Source: Alphaproteobacteria bacterium (GTDB lineage: Bacteria; Pseudomonadota; Alphaproteobacteria; Caulobacterales; Parvularculaceae). Taken from it: a stretch of DNA of 64,000 nt. The notes beneath the pieces were generated by a model. The model ran no database searches and was not told where the DNA came from. It worked only from the letters and a program-made list of their open reading frames with translations. Position 1 is the first letter of the stretch; every line of letters begins with the position of its first letter. Shown piece by piece: positions 44,659 through 53,320 of the stretch. The DNA is taken from the NCBI GenBank assembly GCA_030433215.1, contig JAUIMC010000004.1, positions 124,001-188,000 of the forward strand. The letters are read 5' to 3'. The position numbers and the translations under genes are program-made.

Positions 44659-44986
44659 CGCCGGAAGCCTTCGCGCAACCCGTGCGCCATCGGGATAACT
44701 TTTTTGAAAACGGCGCCGCGCGCTAACGCGCGAACGCTTTTCTAAAAAGGCAAATTCTTACCACAGCGCATGCACAGTCTTCATCAAATCAAACAAAACA
44801 GTATCCTTGATAGAGACGAGAATAGTTCGTCTGTTTACGGATTATTTTGAAACGCGCACAAAGCGCACATCCGCAAATTGTAACACCAGCGATAAAAAAC
44901 CGACATTAAACTGACGCATCTTTGTGTTTGTTCCCTCCATGTTGCGCCGCGCAACAAAGTTAATTCCTGCTGAGGGGTATATAGGC
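44659..44986. other. AT-rich spacer before the TonB receptor gene
   Basis: This 328-base gap carries a long hairpin at 44699-44749 near the end of the ispDF operon, then about 200 AT-rich bases that must hold the receptor's promoter and any control site. No convincing small gene, tRNA or riboswitch was recognised. I could not fix a -35/-10 pair or a Fur-like box. Confidence 0.5.
44699..44749. terminator. Long imperfect hairpin after the ispDF operon
   Basis: CTTTTTTGAAAA (44699-44710) pairs with TTTTCTAAAAAG (44738-44749) with one mismatch, and an inner CGCGCG/CGCGCG stem (44717-44722, 44727-44732) closes on CTAA. It lies 41 bases after the last stop. There is no T-run after the outer stem, so termination is plausible but unproven. 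Confidence 0.4.
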
Positions 44987-47602
44987 ATGTCTAAACAAAC
45001 GCGTTCACGCGTCGAATCCGCTCGTTCAAAATTCAGCGCCCGCTTCATGCGCACCTGTTGCGTCGCCGCGCTCGCGGCCTGCGTGAGCGCGCCGGCGTTC
45101 GCGCAACAGGCCGACGAAGAGAGCACAGATGAAATCGTCGTTTACGGCCAGGCGCTGTCGATGCAGCGCTCCGTCGACGCCAAGCGCAACGCAACCAACA
45201 TCATCGACGCCACCGTGCAGGACGATATCGGCCGCCTTCCGGACCTCAACACCGCCGCCGTCATCCGCCGCATCACCGGCGTCGCGGTCCAGAACGACCA
45301 GGCCGAAGCGCGCTTCCCGATCATTCGCGGCCTCAACCCGACCTATAACCGCACCACCATCGACGGCGGCATCGTCTCCTCGCCGGAACGCGGCGGCTCG
45401 GGCCGCTCCGTGCCGCTCGACGTCATTCCCGCCTCGCTTCTGTCGCGCCTTGAAGTCGTGAAATCCGCGACGCCGGAACTCGACGCCAACGCCATCGGCG
45501 GCACCATCAACGTCATCACCCGCAGCGCCTTCGACGAAGAAACGCCGTTCTTCTACGGCTCGGCCTTTGTGGGCTTTCACGAACAGTCGGGCGACGGCGG
45601 CACGCTGAGCGACGGCGAGCGGGTTCAGCCCTGGCGCGCGAATTTCGCCGCCGGCACGCGCTTCGGCCCGGATGACCAGTTCGGCGTCGTCATCGGCTTC
45701 GACTATTCGGTGCGCAATTTCGAAATTCCGCAGATCGAAGTCGACGACGCGGACTACACCGAGTTCGACGACGACGGAAACAATGTCGGCATCGGCAATG
45801 GCAACGGCATCATCGTGCCCACCAATAACCGCCTGTTCTTCTACAACAACACCCGCCAGCGCGTCGGCGGATCGGGCAAGGTGGAATGGCAGCCTTCCGA
45901 ACAGTTCGAGCTGGCGATTTCCGGCCTTTACACGCAATTCAACGACGACGAGCGCCGCGACGAGTTCACTTATGAGCTCGGCACGTCTCACGTCGCTTCG
46001 GACCAGCCGGACACCATCACCGACCAGACGCCGACTTCGGGCGTCACCGAAGACGGCTATGGCGTTGTCGGCCTCGGCCGCTTCATCCTCGACCGGAAAA
46101 TCTACAACGCTCAGGCCGAAGCGGTCTGGCGCCCGAGCGCGTTCGCGACCTTTGACGGGCGCGTCACCTATTCCGGCGCGAAACTGCACAACCCTGAATC
46201 GACGGAAGCCTTCTCCACCGACCCTGTTTTCGGCGCGCGTTACGACACGACCGATTTCTTCAACCGCTTCGCGCCGCTCGATCCCGAAGGCTATTTCAAC
46301 CCGGAAAGCTATTCGCACGACAACCGGGGCGAGCTTGACCGCTTCGTCGACGACGAAATCTTCGAGGGCGCGATCAACGGCGAATTCGCCTTTGAAAACT
46401 TCACCGTCAAGGCCGGCGGCGTTTATCGCGACCGCAGCAAGGACGAAGGCTTCGACTTCATGCGCTATGTCTCCGACGGCCCCTACACGCTGGCCGACGC
46501 CTTCGACAAAAAACTCGCTGATGTCGATTACCAGGGCAACTACCAGTTCCTGTTGCGCGTCGACAGCGACAGCGCCAACGACTTCTACGCCAACAACCCG
46601 TTCACCCAGACCTTCTCGACGGGCTCGGGCTCGTCGGCGACGGAAGAAGTGATCGCCGGTTATCTCCAGGGCGATCTCGATTTCGGCTTCGGCTCCATCG
46701 TCGGCGGCGTGCGCGTCGAGCACACCTCCTGGGAAGGCGGCCCCACGGGCGCCGATCAGGTGTCGGGCGAATACACAAACTGGCTGCCGAGCGCGATCGC
46801 ACGCTTTGAACTCGCCGAAGACGTGATCTTCCGCGTCGCCGCCTCGCGCACCATCGGGCGCCCGGACATTACGAGCCTTACCCGCGGCCTTTCGATCAAC
46901 GTGGCGGACTCCAGCGTCACCCGCTCCAATCCGGATCTCGAGCCGCGCAAATCCACCAATGTGGACGTGTCCTTCGAATGGTACATTCCCGACGGCATTC
47001 TCGCGGTCGGCGCCTTCTACAAGGACATCAAGGACGAGATCTTCAACCTCACCACCACCGACGCCAACGTCATGATCGACGGCATCGCCTTCGACACGGT
47101 GAACCAGCCGGAAAACGCGGCGAACGCCGAAATCCTCGGCCTCGAGGCGCAATACCAGCAGGTCCTGTCCTTCCTGCCCGCGCCCTGGGACGGGCTCGGC
47201 CTCGGCGCCAACGTCACCTGGCTCGACACCGATTTTGTCGTGCCGCTCGGCGGCGGAAACACCCGCACGACGACGCTCTATCAGCAGCCGGATCTGATCT
47301 ACAACCTGACCGCGTTCTACCAGAACGAAAATTTCGAGCTGCGCGGCTCTTACAACTTCACCGGTAAATTCCTTGACGCGCTCAACACGGGCGATCCGAA
47401 CAAGGACGAATATTGGGAAGAGCGCGGCCAGCTCGACCTTCAGGCCCGCGTCAATATCAGCGAGAACCTGTCCTTCGTCGCAGAAGCGGTGAACGTCACC
47501 GACGAAGGCCGCACCGAGCTGACCGGTCCGGACGAACGCTTCCTCCAGGAAGACGCCCGCTTCGGCCGCACCTTCTGGCTGGGCGTGAACGCCTCCTTCT
47601 AG
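44987..47602 (+). CDS. TonB-dependent receptor (Xanthomonas/Caulobacter-type)
   Basis: An 871-residue outer-membrane receptor. The start at 44987 follows TGAGGGG. A signal peptide ends near APAFAQQ, then DEIVVYGQALSMQRS begins the plug (about residues 45-180), including VIRRITGVAVQ, IRGLNPTYNRTTIDG and LDANAIGGTINVITRSAF. The remainder is a 22-strand barrel, ending in the outer-membrane signature RTFWLGVNASF. The plug is of the carbohydrate-receptor-like TonB family common in Caulobacter and Xanthomonas; the ligand is unknown. A strong terminator follows. Confidence 0.92.
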   Translation: MSKQTRSRVESARSKFSARFMRTCCVAALAACVSAPAFAQQADEESTDEIVVYGQALSMQRSVDAKRNATNIIDATVQDDIGRLPDLNTAAVIRRITGVAVQNDQAEARFPIIRGLNPTYNRTTIDGGIVSSPERGGSGRSVPLDVIPASLLSRLEVVKSATPELDANAIGGTINVITRSAFDEETPFFYGSAFVGFHEQSGDGGTLSDGERVQPWRANFAAGTRFGPDDQFGVVIGFDYSVRNFEIPQIEVDDADYTEFDDDGNNVGIGNGNGIIVPTNNRLFFYNNTRQRVGGSGKVEWQPSEQFELAISGLYTQFNDDERRDEFTYELGTSHVASDQPDTITDQTPTSGVTEDGYGVVGLGRFILDRKIYNAQAEAVWRPSAFATFDGRVTYSGAKLHNPESTEAFSTDPVFGARYDTTDFFNRFAPLDPEGYFNPESYSHDNRGELDRFVDDEIFEGAINGEFAFENFTVKAGGVYRDRSKDEGFDFMRYVSDGPYTLADAFDKKLADVDYQGNYQFLLRVDSDSANDFYANNPFTQTFSTGSGSSATEEVIAGYLQGDLDFGFGSIVGGVRVEHTSWEGGPTGADQVSGEYTNWLPSAIARFELAEDVIFRVAASRTIGRPDITSLTRGLSINVADSSVTRSNPDLEPRKSTNVDVSFEWYIPDGILAVGAFYKDIKDEIFNLTTTDANVMIDGIAFDTVNQPENAANAEILGLEAQYQQVLSFLPAPWDGLGLGANVTWLDTDFVVPLGGGNTRTTTLYQQPDLIYNLTAFYQNENFELRGSYNFTGKFLDALNTGDPNKDEYWEERGQLDLQARVNISENLSFVAEAVNVTDEGRTELTGPDERFLQEDARFGRTFWLGVNASF

Positions 47603-47617
47603 CCACGACCAAAAGAA

Positions 47618-47653
47618 GGGCGCTCTTCCATCCGGAAGAGCGCCCGTTTTTTT
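47618..47653 (+). terminator. Strong intrinsic terminator after the TonB receptor
   Basis: GGGCGCTCTTCC (47618-47629) pairs perfectly with GGAAGAGCGCCC (47634-47645) around ATCC, followed by GTTTTTTT. This is a textbook rho-independent terminator. It would reduce read-through to the exported protein gene that begins 16 bases later. Confidence 0.92.
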
Positions 47654-47668
47654 ATCAGAGGACCCATC

Positions 47669-48571
47669 ATGAAAAAGACCGCCGCTCTCCTCTTCTCCGC
47701 CCTTTGCCTCGGCGCGGGCGCGCTGGCGCAAACCGATGACGCCGAAGACAGAGAGGCACGGCGCGAAGCCCGCCGCGCCGCCTGGGCCGCGATGGGGATC
47801 GAGGAGTACGTTCCCCCTGAAGTGAAAACGGGAACAGCGGAAGAGCTCGGCGCCTGGGACGCGCCCGACGCCACGCAGGGCGTCGCCGCCGACGAAAAAC
47901 ACTTCTACGCCGTCGCGAATTTCGTGATCGGCAAATATGAGCGCAAAAGCGGCGAACTCGTGAAGCGCTGGCTCGGCAAGCGCGGCGGCCTGATCGGCCA
48001 TCTCAACAGCTGCTACGAGGAAGCGGGCCGGCTTTACTGCGCGAATTCCAACCATCCGAACCTGCCCATGGCGAGCTCCATCGAGATCTTCGACACGAAG
48101 ACCATGACCCATGCCGACTCAAAGAGCCTTGGCATCATGGACGAAGGCTCGCTCGTTTGGTTCGATCATTATGAAGGAGGATGGATCGCCGGCTTCGCGC
48201 AATATGACGACGAAACCGGCCTTCCCTACAAGGACCACACCTATGCGACGGTCGTGACCTTCGACAAGGACTGGCGCAAGACCGGCGGCTACGCCCTGCC
48301 CGCAAGCATTCTGGAAAAGATGGCGCCGCAGGCGGCGTCTGGCGGCGCCATCGGGCCGGACGGCAGGCTCTACGTCATGGGCCACGACCTGCCGGAGATC
48401 TATGTGCTGGATTTCCCGGAGATGGGGCCGATCCTCGTTCATGCGGCGACCATCGCGGTTCCCGCCGAGGGTCAGGCCTTCGATTTCGACCCGAATGATC
48501 CGGACCGCGTCTGGGCGATCAGCCGGCCGCGCGGCAAGGTCATCTCCTTCCGCCTGCCGCCGATGGAGTAG
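47669..48571 (+). CDS. Exported protein, probably beta-propeller, function unknown
   Basis: A 300-residue protein with a signal peptide (KKTAALLFSALCLGAGALAQ). Repeated strand-turn units of roughly 40 residues follow, such as ATQGVAADEKHFYAVANFVIGKYERKSGELVKRW, GRLYCANSNHPNLPMASSIEIFDTKTM and GGAIGPDGRLYVMGHDLPEIYVLDFPEMG, consistent with a periplasmic propeller of NHL or phytase-like shape. A cysteine pair (NSCYEEAGRLYC) could form a disulfide. Its neighbour is a TonB receptor, so substrate binding or processing before uptake is possible. No catalytic motif is recognised. Confidence 0.72.
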   Translation: MKKTAALLFSALCLGAGALAQTDDAEDREARREARRAAWAAMGIEEYVPPEVKTGTAEELGAWDAPDATQGVAADEKHFYAVANFVIGKYERKSGELVKRWLGKRGGLIGHLNSCYEEAGRLYCANSNHPNLPMASSIEIFDTKTMTHADSKSLGIMDEGSLVWFDHYEGGWIAGFAQYDDETGLPYKDHTYATVVTFDKDWRKTGGYALPASILEKMAPQAASGGAIGPDGRLYVMGHDLPEIYVLDFPEMGPILVHAATIAVPAEGQAFDFDPNDPDRVWAISRPRGKVISFRLPPME

Positions 48572-48573
48572 GC

Positions 48574-49014
48574 CTAGCCGTAGACTTCCTGCGCGCGCTT
48601 GACGAAAGCCTCAGACATGCGCGCGAAGGCCTTGTCGAAGACCGCCTGCGCCGTCGCCTGCAGGAGGAAATTCTTGAACTCGAAAGCGATGTTGAAATCG
48701 ATTACTGACCCGCCTTCGGGCTTGTCGGTAAAGCGCCAGCGGTTTTCGAGATTGCGGAACGGTCCGTCGAGATAGAAAACGTCGATGCGCTTTTCGGCGC
48801 GGTCAAGGCTCACTTCGCTTCGGAAGCGCTCGCGAAACACCTTATAGGCCACGACCATGTCGGCGGTCAGCGTCCCCGCCGCCGCGTCCCGCTCGATGAC
48901 GCGCAGCGCCACACACCAGGGCAGGAAGTCGGGATAGCGTTCCACATCGGCGACCAGATCGAACATCTGGTCGGCCGTGTAGGGAACCTCTGTCTGCGTA
49001 TGCCGGGCGGTCAC
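48574..49014 (-). CDS. RatA/Coq10-type START-fold protein
   Basis: A 146-residue protein starting with GTG, overlapping the GST stop by GTGA. TEVPYTADQMFDLVADVERYPDFLPWCVALRVIE is the signature of the Coq10/RatA branch of the START fold, and DGPFRNLENRWRFTDKPEGGSVIDFNIAFEFKN the later strands. Mitochondrial Coq10 carries ubiquinone; E. coli RatA was described as a ribosome-subunit association inhibitor. In alphaproteobacteria a ubiquinone-binding role is more likely, but it is not shown here. Confidence 0.88.
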   Translation of the reverse strand: MTARHTQTEVPYTADQMFDLVADVERYPDFLPWCVALRVIERDAAAGTLTADMVVAYKVFRERFRSEVSLDRAEKRIDVFYLDGPFRNLENRWRFTDKPEGGSVIDFNIAFEFKNFLLQATAQAVFDKAFARMSEAFVKRAQEVYG

Positions 49015-49697
49015 GAGGGGCGCTTCGCCTTTCTGGCGTAGCCGTCGAACAGATCGAGCATGCGCTCTGTCCAAGCGGCGACCGGCGCGGGCGCTTTATA
49101 GATATCTTCCGGCGTCGAAAGACGCGGCCACATAAACGCGCCCATGACGAGATAGTCGCAAAGATTGGGTGTCTCGCCGCCGAGATAGGAATAATGCGAC
49201 AGCGGCCCCGAGAGCATCTCGACCGATTTTTCGACCTTTTCCTTTTGCCCCTTGGCGGCGTGGAGCTCCTCGAGCGTCTTGCCGAAGCGTTCCTCGCGCG
49301 AAGCGCGGAAATAGGGCTTGTCCTCATTTTTCGCGAGGGCGTGGATGCGCTTCACCAGCATCGGCATCACCGCGGGAAAGTACGACGCGAACAGCCAGGC
49401 CTTGTAGAACTCCGCCGCAGCCGCCTCGCCCGGCGTCCCGGTGAGCGGCTTTTCCGGATAGGTCTTGTCGAGCCAGGCGGCGATGGCCGCGCTGTCCTTC
49501 ACCATCTCGTCGCCCGCGAGCAGCACCGGCACCCGGCCATATTCGGGGTCGGGATAATCCTGTTTGTTGGAAAACCCCACGGGGATCGTCTCGAAGTCGA
49601 GCCCCTTATGGAGCAGCGTGAATTTCGCGATCCAGCAGAACGGGCTCGGCCGGATGTCCCGGTCGGCAAGCGCGAGATCGTACAATTTCAAGGACAT
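49011..49697 (-). CDS. Glutathione S-transferase family protein
   Basis: A 228-residue two-domain protein. The N-terminal thioredoxin-like part contains SPFCWIAKFTLLHKGLDFETIPV and the cis-Pro and glutathione-contacting segment GRVPVLLAGDEMVKDSAAIAAWLDKTYP. The helical C-terminal domain follows (about residues 90-228), with SYLGGETPNLCDYLVMGAFMWPRL. The SPFCW motif with a cysteine suggests a reductase-type or omega/beta-like GST rather than a Tyr type. Translationally coupled to the RatA/Coq10 gene. Its leader can form a 10-bp hairpin (49718-49774). Confidence 0.88.
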   Translation of the reverse strand: MSLKLYDLALADRDIRPSPFCWIAKFTLLHKGLDFETIPVGFSNKQDYPDPEYGRVPVLLAGDEMVKDSAAIAAWLDKTYPEKPLTGTPGEAAAAEFYKAWLFASYFPAVMPMLVKRIHALAKNEDKPYFRASREERFGKTLEELHAAKGQKEKVEKSVEMLSGPLSHYSYLGGETPNLCDYLVMGAFMWPRLSTPEDIYKAPAPVAAWTERMLDLFDGYARKAKRPS

Positions 49698-49717
49698 GGG
49701 TCTTTATCCGTCCGAGG

Positions 49718-49774
49718 GTGAAGGCGGTGTCATAGACCCGCCCCGCCCCGGCGGGCAAGCGCCCCCGCCTTCAC
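49718..49774. other. Hairpin in the GST leader / divergent spacer
   Basis: GTGAAGGCGG (49718-49727) and CCGCCTTCAC (49765-49774) are exact reverse complements around a 37-base GC-rich loop. It lies 21 bases before the GST start on the minus strand and could be part of its 5' leader. Regulatory meaning is unproven. Confidence 0.35.
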
Positions 49775-49876
49775 TTTAGGACACAACTTTTCCTCGAAAA
49801 GACTCGACAACCATAAAGCATAGGTTGTAGTGAATGGATGTTTTTTATTTGTTCTTTACTTTGAGTGGAGGGGATA

Positions 49877-50116
49877 ATGTTTTCGGATACACAACAACGA
49901 TACCAGGATATTGCCTTTTTTCACATCGAGAAGTCCTCGCCGCCGCCGAAAAAGTCGCATCCCCTCGCGACGGCGGCGGCGGTTGTCGTCGTCACCGTGA
50001 TTCTCATCGGCCTTGGCTACTGCATCGGCTGGAAGGCCGGCTATTTCGCCGAGCCCTGCTGCTTCCCGCTCGGCGCTTCGCAGGATTGGGATTTCGACTT
50101 CAATTTCAGCGCCTGA
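49877..50116 (+). CDS. Small single-pass membrane protein with CC motif and acidic-aromatic tail
   Basis: A 79-residue protein behind GGAGGGG (SD). The N-terminus is polar, then KSSPPPKKSHP, one membrane helix (ATAAAVVVVTVILIGLGYCIGW, about residues 34-55) and a short outer part FAEPCCFPLGASQDWDFDFNFSA. The charge pattern places the C-terminus outside the cytoplasm. The paired cysteines and alternating Asp/Phe tail are not a family I know. It precedes an unknown lipoprotein by 69 bases on the same strand and may act with it. Confidence 0.6.
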   Translation: MFSDTQQRYQDIAFFHIEKSSPPPKKSHPLATAAAVVVVTVILIGLGYCIGWKAGYFAEPCCFPLGASQDWDFDFNFSA

Positions 50117-50185
50117 CGGACGCTTACGTCCGTGCGCGCCGGTTTTCGCTCATCGCCTTAGACGATCATCACCCAGGGGGAAGTC

Positions 50186-50794
50186 ATGAAACACGTCCTT
50201 GCCTTATGCGCCGTCGCAACCGCTCTGATGGGCTGCGAACACAATAATTTTCACAACTATTCCGTCCGCAAGGACGCCGCGCACGAAACCTGCGAAGCGC
50301 GCTATGAAGAAGGCCGGCAGAATTATCTCGCCGCCATCGAAACGATTATCGAAGACGTCGGCGTTCCCGACGCGCCGCAAGCGCCGCTCGACGCGTTCCG
50401 CGCAGAGGTCAACGCCGCCTATAATTCGGTCGTGCAGCGCTGCAAAACCCATACGCATTGCCTTGAAGCCAATCATTATAATGAAGCGAAATGCTATATG
50501 GCGGCGACCGACCGCACCAATGCGGAAAACCGTTTCGCCAGCCTGTCCGTGGAACTGCGCATTATTCAAAACCAGATGAACATGTTCGCCGGGGCGGTCA
50601 TCAACTCGCCTTCGGTCAGCGTGACCACCAGCGTCAACAACACCAACAAACAAAAGCAGGGCCAAAAGCAGAAGCAGAAGGCGAAAGCCGACGCCCATAA
50701 CGGCCACGACATCGATCAGGACGTGCTGGCGATCTGCGGAAACGCCGACGGGCTTCTCGACCGCCGCTGCCGGGGGCGCTGCCCAGGCTGTTAG
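50186..50794 (+). CDS. Lipoprotein of unknown function with Gln/Lys-rich and Cys-rich tail
   Basis: A 202-residue protein behind AGGGGGAAG. The lipobox is ALMGC (Cys about residue 17). A helical domain follows with several cysteines ([24 protein letters not shown]), then a low-complexity segment [21 protein letters not shown] at about 155-175 and a tail [19 protein letters not shown]. No match is recognised. The cysteine count and lipoprotein signal suggest a disulfide-rich envelope protein. The 3' end overlaps the convergent lipA gene by 4 bases. Confidence 0.65.
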   Translation: MKHVLALCAVATALMGCEHNNFHNYSVRKDAAHETCEARYEEGRQNYLAAIETIIEDVGVPDAPQAPLDAFRAEVNAAYNSVVQRCKTHTHCLEANHYNEAKCYMAATDRTNAENRFASLSVELRIIQNQMNMFAGAVINSPSVSVTTSVNNTNKQKQGQKQKQKAKADAHNGHDIDQDVLAICGNADGLLDRRCRGRCPGC

Positions 50795-51741
50795 CGTTTC
50801 CTGGCGGCCCGCGCGGCCTGAAGCTTCGCGAAGTCCTCGCCCGCATGGTGCGACGAACGCGTCAGCGGCGAGGACGAGACCATCAGGAATCCCTTGGCGC
50901 GCGCCGTGATCTCATAGGACTTGAACTCGTCCGGCGTCACGAAGCGGTCGATAGGCGCGTGCTTCCTCGTTGGCTGGAGATATTGGCCGATGGTGATGAA
51001 GTCGACGCCGGCGGACCGCATGTCGTCCATCACCTGCATGACTTCCTCGCGGCTTTCGCCGAGCCCGACCATGATGCCCGACTTCGTGAACATCTGCGGG
51101 TCGCGCTCTTTCACTTTTTCAAGGAGGCGCATGGAATGAAAATAGCGCGCGCCGGGACGGATCGAGAGATAAAGGCGCGGCACGGTTTCGAGATTGTGGT
51201 TGAAGACGTCCGGCTTTGAATCGATGACGATTTCCGCCGCGCCACCCTTGCGCAAGAAATCCGGGGTCAGAATTTCAATCGTCGTGCCCGGCGCCGCGGC
51301 CCGGATGGCGCGCACCACCTTCGCGAAATGCTCGGCGCCGCCATCCTCGAGATCGTCGCGGTCCACCGAAGTAATGACCACGTGATTGAGGCCCATCTCC
51401 GCCACCGCCATGGCGACGTTTTCCGGCTCGTCCGTATTCAGCGCCGCCGGCAGGCCGGTCTTGATGTTGCAGAAGGCGCAGGCGCGGGTGCAGGTGTCGC
51501 CCATGATCATCATGGTCGCGTGCTTTTTATCCCAGCACTCTCCGATATTCGGACAGGCTGCTTCCTCGCAAACCGTGTGGAGGTTCTTCGAATGCACGAT
51601 CTTGCGCGTCTCGGCGTAGCCCTTGGAAACCGGCGCCTTGACGCGGATCCATTCAGGCTTGCGCAGGACAGGGCTGTCCGCCCGCTTCTGCTTTTCCGGG
51701 TGGCGCGGCTTGTCGCTCAGACTGTCAATAAGGGTGGCCAT
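50791..51741 (-). CDS. lipA: Lipoyl synthase
   Basis: A 316-residue radical SAM enzyme inserting two sulfurs into protein-bound octanoyl groups. [13 protein letters not shown] carries the auxiliary cluster cysteines, [10 protein letters not shown] the radical-SAM cluster, and [15 protein letters not shown] the C-terminal serine motif. The start is placed at 51741 (MATLIDSL); an in-frame ATG at 51750 is an alternative. Usual length is about 320. It acts with LipB, not present in the window. Confidence 0.95.
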   Translation of the reverse strand: MATLIDSLSDKPRHPEKQKRADSPVLRKPEWIRVKAPVSKGYAETRKIVHSKNLHTVCEEAACPNIGECWDKKHATMMIMGDTCTRACAFCNIKTGLPAALNTDEPENVAMAVAEMGLNHVVITSVDRDDLEDGGAEHFAKVVRAIRAAAPGTTIEILTPDFLRKGGAAEIVIDSKPDVFNHNLETVPRLYLSIRPGARYFHSMRLLEKVKERDPQMFTKSGIMVGLGESREEVMQVMDDMRSAGVDFITIGQYLQPTRKHAPIDRFVTPDEFKSYEITARAKGFLMVSSSPLTRSSHHAGEDFAKLQAARAARKR

Positions 51742-51828
51742 ATCGCCCATGTAGCAGCGGCGCCCCCATTTTGTAAGGGGGCGCCGCCTCAACGCCGAAA
51801 ACCGCTAAAGGCATGAAAGCTCAAAGGG

Positions 51829-52554
51829 TTAGAACATCAGGCGGTTCACGTCGTCGATCACTTCATCAAAAGGCCGGTGAATGATGGCGCCGTCCATGGG
51901 CTCGCCGAGGGAAACGTTAATCGCTTCCCACGCCTCGATGGAGGGAATGACCGGCGCTTTTTCAACCCGGGCGAGCCTTGCGCCTTCGGTGGAGAACTTC
52001 ACCACCTCGCGCGAGACCGGCAGGCGCAGCCAGCGCCACACCCGGCGGCGGATCTCGCCGCTCTGGTAAAGCGCCCAGCGCGGATCGGAGCCGTCCTTGG
52101 AAATATCGAAGAACAGCGTTTTCAGATCGCCCGCATCGGCAAGCGCCAGAACGCCGTTGGCGTGTTCGTAGAATTTCGGCGCGCGGCCATTGCTGAGGAA
52201 AGACGACTCGCCAAAGCCGCAGCGCAAATCCGCGATGGCCTTGCGCTTGGTCATCACGCAGTCCTGGAACTTGGCGACGATGTTCGGCCATTCCTGGCGG
52301 CCGATGACATAAATGCCGAACGCGACCATGAGAATGATCGACAGGCCGAGCTGCAACACCATCATCGGCCCGCCGGCGTAATAGGCGAAAGCGAGCGTCA
52401 GCGGCAAAAGCAGGGCGAAACTCGCCGCGAGGGGGCGCTTGAAGCCGATCAGGTCCTCGCGGGCGTAATCATTGACGTTGTCCGAATAGTCAGCGGCATG
52501 TTTCAGGCGCGCGACAACCGGGGCCGGAATTTCAACACGCGCAGTCGTGAGCAT
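51829..52554 (-). CDS. Membrane protein of unknown function
   Basis: A 241-residue protein with a soluble N-terminus of about 45 residues, two hydrophobic segments (SFALLLPLTLAFAYYAG and LGLSIILMVAFGIYVIG) and a soluble C-terminal part of about 145 residues. The latter looks like a small PH-like or unknown strand-rich domain (LADAGDLKTLFFDISKDGSDPRWALYQSGEIRRRVWRWL). No family name can be supported. It stands between lipA and a divergent-style spacer with a 10-base inverted repeat. Confidence 0.7.
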   Translation of the reverse strand: MLTTARVEIPAPVVARLKHAADYSDNVNDYAREDLIGFKRPLAASFALLLPLTLAFAYYAGGPMMVLQLGLSIILMVAFGIYVIGRQEWPNIVAKFQDCVMTKRKAIADLRCGFGESSFLSNGRAPKFYEHANGVLALADAGDLKTLFFDISKDGSDPRWALYQSGEIRRRVWRWLRLPVSREVVKFSTEGARLARVEKAPVIPSIEAWEAINVSLGEPMDGAIIHRPFDEVIDDVNRLMF

Positions 52555-52599
52555 GGCGTCCTCTTTTCAAAAGCGTTTCGAGGACAGGCTGGCGCATAA

Positions 52600-52634
52600 A
52601 ATTTGCCGTCCGTTTAAAGCCTTAACGGCAAATT
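52600..52634. other. Inverted repeat between lrp and the membrane protein gene
   Basis: AATTTGCCGT (52600-52609) and ACGGCAAATT (52625-52634) are exact reverse complements with a 15-base loop. On the minus strand it follows lrp by about 100 bases and is trailed by TTATG, so it could be a weak terminator for lrp or an operator for the downstream gene. The choice is open. Confidence 0.35.
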
Positions 52635-52732
52635 GAATTTCATTGTCGGACCCAAGGCCACACAAGGCGTTCTATTGTTAACGCCGCCGCAATGTCGCCA
52701 CATTTGGGCGCCGTTTCGCCGCAATGTAGCGC

Positions 52733-53185
52733 CTAAAGCGGCACCGCCGTACGCCGGATGACCTTGCGGATGGCGAAATTGGTGATGACCCGGTCGACGC
52801 CCGGCAGGCGCGTCAGAATTTGCGTGTGAATGCGTTCATAGTCGGCGCCGTCGGCGCAGAGGATGCGCAGCAGATAATCCGACAGGCCCGCCATCAGGTA
52901 ACACTCCATGATTTCCCGGTGCCGGGCGACCGCCTCCTCGAAGGCGGTCAGCGTCGCCTGCTGCTGGTTTTTCAGGGTCGCCTGAACGAAAACGGAGGTT
53001 TCGAGCCCCGCCGCCCGCTCATCCACCAGCACCACCTCCTGGGTGATGACGCCGGTCCGCCACAGCTCCTTCACGCGCTTGTGGCAGGCCGAAGGCGAAA
53101 GGCCGACCTTCTCCCCCAGCTCGGTGAAAGGCGTCTGGGCGTCTTCCTGGAGGACTTTCAGGATGGCTGTGTCAAAGCGGTCCAT
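52733..53185 (-). CDS. Lrp/AsnC family transcriptional regulator
   Basis: A 150-residue regulator. MDRFDTAILKVLQEDAQTPFTELGEKVGLSPSACHKRVKELWRTGVI is the AsnC-type winged helix, and residues about 65-145 form the RAM ligand-binding dimer domain (VMECYLMAGLSDYLLRILCADGADYERI-like). It is divergent from alanine dehydrogenase, the classic AldR/Lrp arrangement in which the regulator responds to alanine or other amino acids and controls ald. Confidence 0.9.
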   Translation of the reverse strand: MDRFDTAILKVLQEDAQTPFTELGEKVGLSPSACHKRVKELWRTGVITQEVVLVDERAAGLETSVFVQATLKNQQQATLTAFEEAVARHREIMECYLMAGLSDYLLRILCADGADYERIHTQILTRLPGVDRVITNFAIRKVIRRTAVPL

Positions 53186-53320
53186 AAGAGAAATCCCGTT
53201 TCGTTTAATAGGGCCAATAAGAAATATTATCCGTTCTATTTCCTAATACGCCGGAAAATATCAAGAAAATACTCTGAAATCCGAATATGATGCGCCAAGA
53301 ACAGCCGCAGGAGGGTTCTC
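53186..53320. promoter_or_regulatory. AT-rich divergent control region of lrp and ald
   Basis: The 135 bases between the divergent lrp and ald starts are strikingly AT-rich for this genome, with GAAATATTAT, TTCTATTTCC and GGAAAATATC stretches at 53221-53252. Lrp-type proteins bind multiple degenerate AT-rich sites, so autoregulation and control of ald from here is likely. AGGAGGG at 53309-53315 is the ald ribosome-binding site. Confidence 0.55.

Noticed and set aside
44659-44986. A cobalamin- or TPP-type riboswitch ahead of the TonB receptor
   Set aside because: No conserved core box of a known riboswitch could be recognised in the leader; only AT-rich sequence and a hairpin belonging to the upstream operon are seen.
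45026-48112. Open frame of about 1000 codons antisense to the TonB receptor
   Set aside because: Its product is an Arg/Ala/Val-rich shadow of the receptor codons (GC-rich third positions), has no signal or domain, and lacks a ribosome-binding site; the receptor on the plus strand has a full signal, plug and barrel.
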